From Clostridiaceae bacterium Marseille-Q3526 (GTDB lineage: Bacteria; Bacillota; Clostridia; Lachnospirales; Lachnospiraceae): a stretch of DNA of 64,000 nucleotides. The stretch covers positions 56,001-120,000 of the forward strand of contig JAGTTS010000006.1 of the NCBI GenBank assembly GCA_018223375.1. Direction: 5' to 3'. Positions 8,609-17,710 of this stretch are shown here, one piece after another; positions within the stretch are counted from its first letter, which is position 1; every line of letters begins with the position of its first letter. A program made the position numbers and the translations under genes. The notes under the pieces are model-generated. The model saw only the letters and a list, made by a program, of their open reading frames with translations, did no database searches and was not told where the DNA came from.

Positions 8609-9322
8609 CTAAAATTTCAGTCCCTTTAACAGAGAACCAAGGCTGGTAGCGGCCTGGCCATTCTCGTGGTAGTCGAAAAACTCCTCCTGCTGAAGCTCCT
8701 CTTCCTCCTTCTCCTGTGCGTCGCGGATGCTGAGGCTCAGCTTGCCGTCCTTAATTCCCACAATCTTCACCTTAACAGTCTGACCTTCCTTTAAAACTGC
8801 GCCCGGGTGCTTCACTCTCTGGCTGCTGATGCGGGATACGTGAACCAGGCCTGACAGTCCGTTCTCCAGTCTCACAAAAGCGCCGTAGTCCTTGATGGTC
8901 TCCACAGTTCCTTCCATCACCGCGCCTACCTGGCACTGCTCCACTCTCTTTTTCTTCTCCTCCTGCTCCTTCTCTCTGGCCAGCTCACGTCCGGACAGAA
9001 CCAGCTTCTTTCTCTCCTCTTCCACAGTGATCACCAGCACGTCAATGGTCTTTCCAACCCACTCCTCCAGGTTCTCCACATAGGAAGCGGCCAGCTTGGA
9101 AGCCGGGATAAAGCCTCTGATACCATCCACATAAGCGGTTACGCCGCCGTTTACCACCTCGGCGATCTCCACCTGAAGCGGAGTCTTCTCCTCCATCAGT
9201 TTGGCAAACTTTTCCCATACAGGAGTGTCCTCATTTTTCTTAAAGGATTCCTCGATCTCCTTCTCGTAATCGGCCATGGTCTCCATATTCTCCATATTTT
9301 CATTTAATCTTTCTTCTGACAT
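8609..9322 (-). CDS. S1-domain RNA-binding protein (RpsA-like)
   Basis: Cytosolic RNA-binding protein of 237 residues with two S1 OB-fold units. The first (about residues 48-115) is divergent: GGVTAYVDGIRGFIP and VLVITVEEERKKLVLSGRE. The second (about 133-203) is canonical: GAVMEGTVETIKDYGAFVRL, GLVHVSRIS, KLSLSIRDA. The N-terminal 40 residues are acidic. It resembles the shortened S1-like proteins of clostridia rather than full ribosomal S1; the exact role is unknown. A GGAGG site precedes the ATG. Confidence 0.85.
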   Translation of the reverse strand: MSEERLNENMENMETMADYEKEIEESFKKNEDTPVWEKFAKLMEEKTPLQVEIAEVVNGGVTAYVDGIRGFIPASKLAASYVENLEEWVGKTIDVLVITVEEERKKLVLSGRELAREKEQEEKKKRVEQCQVGAVMEGTVETIKDYGAFVRLENGLSGLVHVSRISSQRVKHPGAVLKEGQTVKVKIVGIKDGKLSLSIRDAQEKEEEELQQEEFFDYHENGQAATSLGSLLKGLKF

Positions 9323-9429
9323 ACATCTTTCCTCCTGATTCTGAAATTCTATATCTATTTAACCATATCCTATCTGATATTTCTATAGTTTTCCTGTAAA
9401 AAATATGCATTTCTTTCCCAAAACACAAC

Positions 9430-9502
9430 AAAACGGGCAGAGGAAACAGTTTCTGGCGGCTTTCAGTCGAAGCCGCGAAACCATTTCTCTCTGCCCTGTT
9501 TT
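9430..9502 (-). terminator. Terminator of the GH2 glycosidase gene
   Basis: A long hairpin: an outer stem pairs 9430-9442 with 9488-9502 (one bulge), and an inner stem pairs GCGGCTT with AAGCCGC around 9457-9476. The minus-strand product ends in a T-rich tract. Confidence 0.8.
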
Positions 9503-9519
9503 AGATTTTCATATTCCTT

Positions 9520-12500
9520 TTACTGGATCCAGACTCCGTCTGCTCCTACCTGGTATCCGTCGGGAGTCGTTCTGTTTCTGTAGAGAGCTCCTCTTGTGCC
9601 GTCGGATACGGTGTTGAAGTAGTAGTATTTTCCGTCAATCAGCTGCCAGCCTGTCATCATCTTTCCTCTTGTACCGTCAGATACAGGATTCAGATAGAAG
9701 GTCTGTCCGTCAGCCTCAACCCATCCAGTCGCCATCTTTCCTTCTGCATTGAAGTAATACCACTCATAGGAATCTCCCCAGAGGGTGTAGATCCAGCAGG
9801 AAACTGCCTTCTCTCCGTTCTCCTTTGTGAAGGTCCAGCCGTCCTGAACGTTCGTCCATGTTCCGTTTGTCACATAGGCTCCTCCGTCTAACGGCTGCGG
9901 CTTGCTGTTTCCGTAGAGCGGACGGCTGGAGGAATGGCCGCTTCCGCCGGAACCGCCGGAATGGCTGCTTCCGCCGCCTATTCTCTTTAACGCCTTATAG
10001 GCCTTGTCCAGCTTCTCTGCCGCCTTATTGACCTGAGTCTGAGTCGCGTCCTCATCCTCCAGTACGGCGATGGCCTCGTCAAGAGCGTCCTCCAGCTTGC
10101 TCCAGCTGGAGCTTGTGTAATCGTCCTCATCGAGAGCGTCCATCTTTCTCTGGATCTCCTCAATCTTGGCCTCCAGACGGTTCTTATTTACCTCCGGCTT
10201 CTCCTCGCCTTCCTCATACACAGCGCGGATTCTCATGTCAGAAGTTACATAGTCAAAGTCCTTGTTCCAGCCTGCAAAGGTGTAGCCCTCGCGCTTCGGA
10301 TCCTCCGGAGCCTCAGCTGCATTGCCATAGGCAACTCTCTGTTTGCTCAGAACTGTCTTGTCGTAGTCCTCGAAGATTACGTCGAAGCACTGTGTATACA
10401 TGACTGCGTAAACGCCGTCCGGCGCTGCGTCAAAGATCAGGTTATTTCCCTCTACCTCGCAGCTTACCACTGATACGCTTGTGCCGTCCTCGCTGTACTC
10501 GTAGCGCATTACCTGGTAGTCTTCCATCCTTCTGTCGTCCTTCGGAAGCTCCGCTGTAATCTGAACCTCCGGAAGCTTTGGATCTACCAGCTGTGTTCTG
10601 GTTGGATTTCCAGCGCTGTTTGTCACTACCTTTTCAGCTGTTGTCCGAATCCAGAATGCAATCTTTGTCGTTCTGGCAGCTTCCTCGTCATCGTTAAGAC
10701 CAGCCTCTTCTTTTACTGCCTTTAACGGAGAAAGTACCTCGTCCTTCAAAATGTCTCTCGGATTCAGTGTTTCCTCTGCGTCAGATGCGCTTGCCTTCAC
10801 TGTCTCGCTCTTTTCTGCATTGGAGGCAGTTGCCTTGGAGGTTACGTTCTTATCGTCGTCATCCTCTTCCTCCTCTGCGTCAGACGGACTTGCCAGAAGC
10901 TCATAGCTCTTCAGGATATCCATCTTGCTCGGTTCCTTTTTAGAGCGCTCCAGGTTCATCTTAACCTCTGCGGATCCGCCCCTCTGAAGAATTACGTCGT
11001 CGCTGTCTGTCAGAGCTGCCTCAAGCAGCGCCTCCATGTCGCTTTCGTCGCCGAATGCGAACCAGTTTGACGGCTCTGCTGTCGTGTAAGCTTCCTCAGA
11101 CGGTTTGTCTTCTCCCTCTTCTCTGTATACTGCGTGCAGACGGCTTCCGCTTTCAGGAATGATAAAGGAAACCTCTTCCTTCTCCATATCCTCTTTGCTT
11201 AACAGGTTGGCCGGAGCTGTTCTCCAGTGGTCAAACTCCATTCCATCCTTTACGTCTGCCTTCACTGTAACGATTCTTCCGCTCTCTGCCTCGATCTGAG
11301 TCTGGCCTTCCAGCTCCTGATCATCCAGCTTTGTGATGGTTCCGTCCAGAACCGTCACATTCTGGGTATTGCTGCCCACGATGCGGAACTCCAGGCGGAT
11401 AACACCTGAGTAGTCCATGATTCCCTTTACAATCACAGTTCCGATTCCCGGCTTATCATTGTTCTCATAATTAACCGTGTAATCAATACCGTATCTCAGG
11501 TCTTTTCCGTCAATGGAAACAGATACTTCCGGCTTCACCGGAGTCTGATCCTCGTCCATGATAAAGGTATCCTCTGAAAGAGTCACATTGTCCTCTGTCA
11601 GTTTTGTTGTCTCTCTGGCTGTCCGGACTCTCACCTCGGCGGCGCTCATAAACATATTGGCAGTATTTCCATATGTCTCCACACCAGTCAGCTTGACAAA
11701 TTTAGCCTTTACTGGCTCCTCAAAGGCCGCCAGCTTCCAGCCTCCTTCATTTTTCCAATTTCCTGTGGAAACTGTTTTCCAGTCTTTTCCGTCGGAGCTT
11801 ACCTCCACTTTATATTTGTTAACGCGTCCATTAGGACCGTCATTTCTGGAATAGTAACGCAGCGCGTCAATGTTGGTCTCCTTATCGAGTTCCAGCTGAA
11901 TCCAGCGTTTTTCGACAGGAGTTACATTATTCCAGTCTGTATGCCATACTGTGCCGTAGTTGTTGTCCAGGGCATTCTCTTTCTTATCAGTTCCATGCTC
12001 ATTTCCAACGGTTACCTTCATATCCTCTACCGGATAATCCACAGAATCGTCGTCTGCGCTTCCTGTGGAATCCTGCTCCAGATGAATGATAAACTCATCC
12101 ATCTTAGAGTGATCCTCTGACTCTAAGAGAATCTTTACCTGTCCGTCTGCAGCCGGAAGTACGGTGATAGCCGCATTCTCCTTGCTGACTGCCTCTAACT
12201 CCTCCACAACGCTCATCGGAGTGTTGTACTCGCCTGCCTTCAGAGCAGACTCCGGAGCTTCCACGCCGTTTAAAGTCAGGCTGCTGAGAGCCGTAGAGCT
12301 GTTGGCTGTGAAGCGTCCCTCAGAGCGGTAAAGCTCTACCTCTGTGATTCCTGTGGTCGGCATAGATGCGCCTGCAGCACCCGCGCTGCCTACTTTGTTA
12401 TTGTGGATTTCCAGCTTCAGGTAGGTAGCTCCCATAGGGGCAAAGTCGTAGGTATAGCATTTTACCATGCTGGAGGTTTCCTTATCCGGAATTGTCTCCT

Positions 12501-15500
12501 CCACTCCCAGAGTGTGAAGCTCTGTCCACTGCTTCATATCGTTGGAAATGTAAATCTTGGTAATGCCAGGATCCGGGAATCGGAGTGAGCCGTTATCCCT
12601 TACAAAGTAAATCTTAATCTGTCCCAGTGTCTCCTGTGTGTCAAAGACAAACTGAAGCTCTGCCGGCGGATCATTCTGAGTCTTCTTCGTATAGTCCCAG
12701 TTGCTCCATCTGGACTTGTTAGGGCCGCTGGCAGCATCCACGCTCTTCGTGGAACCGTCGTTGATTGCACCCAGCGTATCAGATGCTTTTCCTACTATCT
12801 GGCTGACCTTGGCCTTGGTTCCCACATTGTCTGTGATAACCGCTTTTTCCTTCTGAACCCGCACGGAAGCTGTCACATCCATCGGCTCTCCGAAGACGGA
12901 AACGGTTCCATTCACCGTTACGATGCCCTCTTCCTTGTAGTCGTCAGCCGGACGCTCGTCCCACTCAACCGGAAGGGCGATATTTAAGATCTCTCCATCC
13001 TCAGATACCAGCTGTCTTGACTCCGGCAGAAGCGGAGCCTCGCCCAGATGCACGGTTGTGGAGTAGTTTAAGATCGCCGCAATCTGGCTGATCATATTGA
13101 TGCTGACGGAAACCTTGGTTCCCTCCATATCGCCGCTTAACAGGAAGTTTCCTTCCTCGTCCAGCTTGTCCTGCGGAATGGTATCCCACACAACGGAAAG
13201 CTCTGCTGTCGTTCCGTCTGTGTATGTAACCGGCAGTGTCTCCGGAAGCACCGGCTCGTAGCCTACCTTTACATAGTAGTTCTTGGAAATCTCATAGCTT
13301 GCCACCATGTTGTCGGCGCCTGGATCGGTCTCTCCGCTCTCAACCGCCTCTGTGTCTACTGTGACCTCGCATCCTTTCAGTCCATCGGCCTCTGCCTTCA
13401 GTGTGAAGGAACCTTCCTCCTCTGTGGACTGTACAATCGCTACCAGCTGTCCGTTGAACGCTCTGCGGTTGTCTGCCTGATAGGAATCATGGTCTGTAGT
13501 CCAGCCGTTGTCAAGGCCTACCAGCTTTCCGTCGCCCTCCACGGTGAACTTCACACGGTTGTCTGCGTCCGGAACCATCGTTCCATTCTCGTCTGTAATC
13601 GTTACTGTAATGTAGCTGAGATCGTCTCCATCGGCGTCAATTCTGTCTCTGTCAGCCTCCGCCTCGATCTTGGCCGCCTTTCCGGCTGTCTTAACTACAT
13701 TTCTTCCCACTGTATTGGAAATCTCACGGCCGGAAGCGTCCTTCGCTACTGCCCGCAGCGTTCCATCCTCATAAGGAACCTTCCAGGTGCGGTACAGGTT
13801 CTTATGGGCTGTGCTGTCCTTGTCGTCGCCCTCATACATCTGGTAAGTATAGAGGCCTTCGGCACCCTTCTCGCCCTCGCTTCGCTTCTCAGTCATGGTC
13901 TTGCTTCCCAGTGAAGTTTCCTGTCCTCCTGCCGGAGTGAAGAAAAGCTCTACAGTCGGAGCGTCTGAGTAGACCACTACCTTTACCTTGCCCTGAGAAT
14001 CCTTCTCCACTACGTCGCCGTTCCATGCCGGAAGAATGTGAAGGGTATTCTCATCCTCATTCCATAAGCTCTGGTACAGATAGTAGCTGTCCTTCGGAAG
14101 CCCTGCTGTGTCAATGATTCCAAAGTAGGAGTTCTTCGGGGATGGCCATGTTCCCACTGCGCCGGATCCCACGCCGTTCCAGTTGGTCGGCTCTCCGATG
14201 TAGTCAAAGCCTGTCCAGACAAACTCTCCTGCCACGAAATCCTTTTGGATGGTAGTGTACCAGGCGTCGCTGGCCAGATGGCCCCAGCCAACTTTAGATT
14301 CGTCGTAGGCTGTCAGCTGTCTGTCGTAGAGGGACGGCTTGTACACGCCTCTGCTGTTAATAGAGGAGGCTGTCTCTGAACCGTAGATCTTCCACTTCGT
14401 ATGCTTTGCATGGTAATCGGATAAGGCGTTGTTACCGTTTAAGGCCGTATAGTTAAAGCCTACCAGACCTCCCTCATCTGCCAGCTTCTCGCCGATCTGC
14501 TGGGACTGTGCCAGACCGCTCTTCAGCTTATTATCCCCAGTGGTTACAGGTCTTGTATCGTCTGTCTCCACCGCCCAGTCAATCAGCTTCTGAGCCTGAT
14601 TCGGGTAATCGCCAACTCCAATACCAATTCCCTCCATGACCTCGTTGCCCAGGGACCAGGAGATCACGCTTGGAGCGTTCCAGTCTCTGCGGATGACAGA
14701 CTTCATATCGAACTCAGCCCATGTCATGCCGCCCTCTTCCTGTCCGAGAATCAGGTTGCCGTCCTCGATATTCTTTCCATACCACTTGGCATAATCTTCA
14801 TTATTTCCATTTTTAGAACCATGCCAGCCGTCGAACATCTCCTCAATGACAAGCATTCCCTTCTCATTGCAGATATCGATCAGATCCTGAGCCGCCGGGT
14901 TGTGCGTCACACGGATGGCATTACAGCCCATGTCCTTCAGAATCTCTACCTGACGCTCAATGGCTCTGTCCCAGGCCTCCGCGCCCAGAGAGCCCTGATC
15001 GTGGTGCATACAAACGCCCTTCAGCTTCATGTTCTCTCTGTTCAGGGAGAAACCGGTGCTGCTGTCAAAATCAAAGTAACGGAAACCGAAATCAGAGGTC
15101 GTTACATCTGTAGTCGTTCCTGTGCTGACGGTTGTCTCCATCACGTAAAGATACGGATCATCCAGAGTCCACATCTCCGGATTGGACGCAGTCATATCGC
15201 TCTCCACCGTCACGGTCGCTCCGCTGGCTACCTTAACCGGATCTGCCGTAATCTCGCCAATCGGAGTCTTGCTGTCGTCATCCTTCCGGTAAATCCTATG
15301 AGATACTGTGACTTCCGCCTCAGATCCGGACTCATTCTGAACGGCAGTCTCCACGTGGACGGAAGGATTGCTCTTGTTGGACTCCAGATCCGGAAGCTCC
15401 ACTTTCGTTCCGTGCAGCGCCTCGTGTACCATAGGCGTGATGGTCAGCTTCACATCTCTGTAAATACCGCTTCCTGAATACCAGCGGCTGGACGGAGTCT

Positions 15501-16068
15501 TGTGATCTACCTTTACGGCGATTACATTGTCTCCGCCGTAGTTCAGATACGGCGTCAGGTCAAAGGAAAACGGCGAGTATCCATAAGGATGGGTTCCCAC
15601 CTGATGTCCATTGATATACACAGTGGCGTTCATGTACACGCCGTCGAAATCCACGCGGACCTGCTTTGTGGCAGCTTCCTTCGGAACTGTGAAATTCTTT
15701 CTGTACCATCCGGTTCCTCCCGGAAGATAGCCGCTCTCCGCCTCCATATTTGGAGAGTAATCCTGCTCGATGCTGTAGTCATGAGGCAGGCTCACTGCCC
15801 TCCACTTGGAGTCGTCGAAATTGACCTCCTGTGCATTGCCGGCATTTCCCAGGAAAAACTTCCAGTTGCTGTTGAAGTCCTGAGACCGGACTGAGCCGTC
15901 ATAGAAATTCACAAACACAGTCTCTGCGTCTGAAACCATCTGCGTGTCGTCTTCCGCTGAGGAAAAGAGCGTAACCAGCGGAGCGGCGTAGGCTGGGCCG
16001 GGAACAGACGATACCGCCATCACCAGGCTCAGCAGAGCCGGCACTACACGTTTCGTTTTTTTCTTCAT
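9520..16068 (-). CDS. Exported multidomain GH2 glycosidase (beta-galactosidase type)
   Basis: A 2182-residue surface enzyme predicted to cleave beta-linked sugars, probably galactosides, from host or dietary glycans. Signal peptide to about residue 28 (PAYA/A). GH2 sugar-binding domain about 60-215, Ig-like 225-330, TIM barrel 335-640 with acid/base E476 (WSLGNE) and nucleophile E615 (GEFVWTGFDY). DUF4982-like and GH2 domain-5-like parts cover 665-895, Ig-like repeats 930-1075. Two F5/8-type carbohydrate-binding modules lie at 1096-1226 and 1340-1483. A disordered Asp/Glu-rich stretch near 1725-1770 contains three A-x-x-S-D/N-A-E motifs. An InlB-type repeat (1890-1953), FIVAR helix bundle (1958-2026), Gly/Ser linker and wall-binding repeats (2060-2180) follow. 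There is no LPxTG anchor. It has its own promoter region and terminator. Confidence 0.93.
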   Translation of the reverse strand: MKKKTKRVVPALLSLVMAVSSVPGPAYAAPLVTLFSSAEDDTQMVSDAETVFVNFYDGSVRSQDFNSNWKFFLGNAGNAQEVNFDDSKWRAVSLPHDYSIEQDYSPNMEAESGYLPGGTGWYRKNFTVPKEAATKQVRVDFDGVYMNATVYINGHQVGTHPYGYSPFSFDLTPYLNYGGDNVIAVKVDHKTPSSRWYSGSGIYRDVKLTITPMVHEALHGTKVELPDLESNKSNPSVHVETAVQNESGSEAEVTVSHRIYRKDDDSKTPIGEITADPVKVASGATVTVESDMTASNPEMWTLDDPYLYVMETTVSTGTTTDVTTSDFGFRYFDFDSSTGFSLNRENMKLKGVCMHHDQGSLGAEAWDRAIERQVEILKDMGCNAIRVTHNPAAQDLIDICNEKGMLVIEEMFDGWHGSKNGNNEDYAKWYGKNIEDGNLILGQEEGGMTWAEFDMKSVIRRDWNAPSVISWSLGNEVMEGIGIGVGDYPNQAQKLIDWAVETDDTRPVTTGDNKLKSGLAQSQQIGEKLADEGGLVGFNYTALNGNNALSDYHAKHTKWKIYGSETASSINSRGVYKPSLYDRQLTAYDESKVGWGHLASDAWYTTIQKDFVAGEFVWTGFDYIGEPTNWNGVGSGAVGTWPSPKNSYFGIIDTAGLPKDSYYLYQSLWNEDENTLHILPAWNGDVVEKDSQGKVKVVVYSDAPTVELFFTPAGGQETSLGSKTMTEKRSEGEKGAEGLYTYQMYEGDDKDSTAHKNLYRTWKVPYEDGTLRAVAKDASGREISNTVGRNVVKTAGKAAKIEAEADRDRIDADGDDLSYITVTITDENGTMVPDADNRVKFTVEGDGKLVGLDNGWTTDHDSYQADNRRAFNGQLVAIVQSTEEEGSFTLKAEADGLKGCEVTVDTEAVESGETDPGADNMVASYEISKNYYVKVGYEPVLPETLPVTYTDGTTAELSVVWDTIPQDKLDEEGNFLLSGDMEGTKVSVSINMISQIAAILNYSTTVHLGEAPLLPESRQLVSEDGEILNIALPVEWDERPADDYKEEGIVTVNGTVSVFGEPMDVTASVRVQKEKAVITDNVGTKAKVSQIVGKASDTLGAINDGSTKSVDAASGPNKSRWSNWDYTKKTQNDPPAELQFVFDTQETLGQIKIYFVRDNGSLRFPDPGITKIYISNDMKQWTELHTLGVEETIPDKETSSMVKCYTYDFAPMGATYLKLEIHNNKVGSAGAAGASMPTTGITEVELYRSEGRFTANSSTALSSLTLNGVEAPESALKAGEYNTPMSVVEELEAVSKENAAITVLPAADGQVKILLESEDHSKMDEFIIHLEQDSTGSADDDSVDYPVEDMKVTVGNEHGTDKKENALDNNYGTVWHTDWNNVTPVEKRWIQLELDKETNIDALRYYSRNDGPNGRVNKYKVEVSSDGKDWKTVSTGNWKNEGGWKLAAFEEPVKAKFVKLTGVETYGNTANMFMSAAEVRVRTARETTKLTEDNVTLSEDTFIMDEDQTPVKPEVSVSIDGKDLRYGIDYTVNYENNDKPGIGTVIVKGIMDYSGVIRLEFRIVGSNTQNVTVLDGTITKLDDQELEGQTQIEAESGRIVTVKADVKDGMEFDHWRTAPANLLSKEDMEKEEVSFIIPESGSRLHAVYREEGEDKPSEEAYTTAEPSNWFAFGDESDMEALLEAALTDSDDVILQRGGSAEVKMNLERSKKEPSKMDILKSYELLASPSDAEEEEDDDDKNVTSKATASNAEKSETVKASASDAEETLNPRDILKDEVLSPLKAVKEEAGLNDDEEAARTTKIAFWIRTTAEKVVTNSAGNPTRTQLVDPKLPEVQITAELPKDDRRMEDYQVMRYEYSEDGTSVSVVSCEVEGNNLIFDAAPDGVYAVMYTQCFDVIFEDYDKTVLSKQRVAYGNAAEAPEDPKREGYTFAGWNKDFDYVTSDMRIRAVYEEGEEKPEVNKNRLEAKIEEIQRKMDALDEDDYTSSSWSKLEDALDEAIAVLEDEDATQTQVNKAAEKLDKAYKALKRIGGGSSHSGGSGGSGHSSSRPLYGNSKPQPLDGGAYVTNGTWTNVQDGWTFTKENGEKAVSCWIYTLWGDSYEWYYFNAEGKMATGWVEADGQTFYLNPVSDGTRGKMMTGWQLIDGKYYYFNTVSDGTRGALYRNRTTPDGYQVGADGVWIQ

Positions 16069-16470
16069 AAAAACTTCCCCCTGATTTCACCGTTTTAAAC
16101 GGTGCCTTTCGTTTACAGTTCCTTTGCTGCAGAAACAGCCGCTGGAACGGCTGAATTCTGTCTTTCTGATAAGCCAAAAACACCGTTTTTTCCTTCTCAA
16201 ACTATCCTCAGCTTATCTAATATTCATAATTATAAAGACAATTCTGGCAAAAAAACATACAAATTTCAACTGAGTTAGGGTGAAATTTCAACGAAGTTTT
16301 CATCAGTTTTTTACATTTTTATTTGCGATATAACCTATTCTTTATAGCACTTCTCACATAAACCGCCTTGTTCCACTTAAAGTCACCGGAAACGATGTTT
16401 TATTCCCAGGGGGAGTTCGTGGAAAGTGACAAAATACTGCGTTTTATTCTTGGGAGATTCGCGAAAAGGG
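16069..16470 (-). promoter_or_regulatory. Upstream control region of the glycosidase gene
   Basis: This gene-free stretch is AT-rich. On the minus strand a TATAAT box (16229-16234) has a weak TGTTTT 17 nt upstream (16252-16257). Just upstream of that lie two identical 10-bp direct repeats (16261-16270 and 16283-16292) exactly 22 bp apart, two helical turns. Further up, an imperfect repeat starting GTTTTATTC recurs at 16397 and 16441, 44 bp apart. I read these as activator sites for a sugar-responsive regulator; no regulator gene is adjacent. Confidence 0.5.
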
Positions 16471-16501
16471 GAAATACACTACTTTTTATATCGTAAGGCG
16501 T

Positions 16502-16579
16502 CTGCGGCAGATTTGTGCTGTCCTCTCTTCTGCCGCAGGGATCTGAAAAGGCGGGACACGCCTTCGCGAATCCCGCCTT
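16502..16579 (-). terminator. Terminator pair after the 2-hydroxyacid dehydrogenase gene
   Basis: Two hairpins in series. A 9-bp stem pairs 16548-16556 with 16571-16579 just after the stop codon. A 10-bp stem (16502-16511 with 16529-16538) follows further downstream. Confidence 0.75.
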
Positions 16580-16603
16580 AATGCAATACTTTATTATCTT
16601 TGA

Positions 16604-17548
16604 TTACAGGCCAAGTGCCTCTTTTACCTTAGCTGTGATATGGATACCGATATCCTTGGAAGCGTCTACAGACTGTGCTCCGATGTGCGGGGAAACGATG
16701 AAGTTATCGCACTCGAACAGCGGGCTTGCAAAGGTGTCGTTTCCTGTCAGGCCGCTGCCTGCCAGCTCGTTCTCCATAACGTCTGTTGCGTATCCGCCGA
16801 TCTTGCCTGCCTTTAATGCCTCGTACATATCCTTCTCGTTTACGATTCCGCCGCGGCTCATGTTGAGAACAACTGCGTCATCCTTCATCTCAGCGATGGA
16901 TTTAGCATTGAACAGATCCTTTGTCTCTGGTGTTAACGGCACGTGGATGGATACGAAATCAGCAGCCTTTAAGAGCTCGTCGATGCTCATGCCTGTTGCG
17001 TGCTCCTTCTCAAAGTCCTCGGCCTTTAAGAATGGATCGTAAGCAACAACTGTCATGCCAAAAGCGCGTCCCAGCTCGCCTACGCGGCGTCCGATACGGC
17101 CAAAGCCCATAACGCCCAGTGTCTTTCCGCGAAGCTCGCGGCCAACGAACTTGTACTTATCCCACTCGTGCTTAACCTTAACGTCTGTGTTAGCTGTCAT
17201 GGTTCCACGGGAGATGTCAAGCATCTTGGAAATGGTAAGCTCTGCAACTGCATTTGCGTTTAAGCCAGGAGCGTTGAAAATCTGGATTCCCTTCTCCTTA
17301 GCGTAATCCATATCGATATGGTTTAAGCCAACGGAGCAAACGCCGATGATCTTTAAGTTCTTAGCTGCGTCGATGATATCCTTGTCAATCTTCGGATCCA
17401 CGCGCATGATCAGAACGTCTACATCTCCGATCTCAGCGAGAACCTGATCCTTGGAGGACGGCAGATTGTCTGCTGTCTTTACCTCCATGTATTTTCCCAG
17501 TTCTTCTGCAATGCCTGCATATACCTTATCAATAATAAGACACTTCAT
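16604..17548 (-). CDS. D-2-hydroxyacid dehydrogenase (SerA or 2-hydroxyglutarate dehydrogenase type)
   Basis: NAD-dependent cytosolic oxidoreductase of 314 residues. The Rossmann motif is GVMGFGRIGRRV, followed by YDPF, whose Asp favours NAD over NADP. The family triad is in place: R232 (MSRGG), E261 and H288 (SPHIGA). It lacks the C-terminal ACT domain of long phosphoglycerate dehydrogenases. By sequence it could be 3-phosphoglycerate dehydrogenase. By position, 163 bp after gdhA and near gltS, it could reduce 2-oxoglutarate to (R)-2-hydroxyglutarate, as in clostridia fermenting glutamate by the hydroxyglutarate pathway. The family call is firm; the substrate is inference. Confidence 0.85.
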   Translation of the reverse strand: MKCLIIDKVYAGIAEELGKYMEVKTADNLPSSKDQVLAEIGDVDVLIMRVDPKIDKDIIDAAKNLKIIGVCSVGLNHIDMDYAKEKGIQIFNAPGLNANAVAELTISKMLDISRGTMTANTDVKVKHEWDKYKFVGRELRGKTLGVMGFGRIGRRVGELGRAFGMTVVAYDPFLKAEDFEKEHATGMSIDELLKAADFVSIHVPLTPETKDLFNAKSIAEMKDDAVVLNMSRGGIVNEKDMYEALKAGKIGGYATDVMENELAGSGLTGNDTFASPLFECDNFIVSPHIGAQSVDASKDIGIHITAKVKEALGL

Positions 17549-17603
17549 AGTGAATTTTATCTCCTTTCGATTTCAGGCAGGCCTGACAGCCTGTCTGGTT
17601 TAA

Positions 17604-17672
17604 ATAAGGGCCGCTGCCTTAAACGGCGCCTGATGCCAGGCATTACCCCGCTTAATGCAGCAGCCCCTCTTA
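17604..17672 (-). terminator. Terminator-like structure after gdhA
   Basis: An outer inverted repeat pairs 17608-17617 with 17657-17667, enclosing a GCCTG-ATGC-CAGGC hairpin (17628-17641). On the minus strand it is followed by TTATTT. It may attenuate or end gdhA transcription before the dehydrogenase gene. Confidence 0.6.
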
Positions 17673-17710
17673 CTTAGATAACCGCTTTATGTAACGATTG
17701 TTGGTACTGA

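Noticed and set aside
14821..15477. A 218-codon open frame on the plus strand inside the glycosidase gene
   Set aside because: It is antisense to the conserved GH2 catalytic region and its translation shows no family features.
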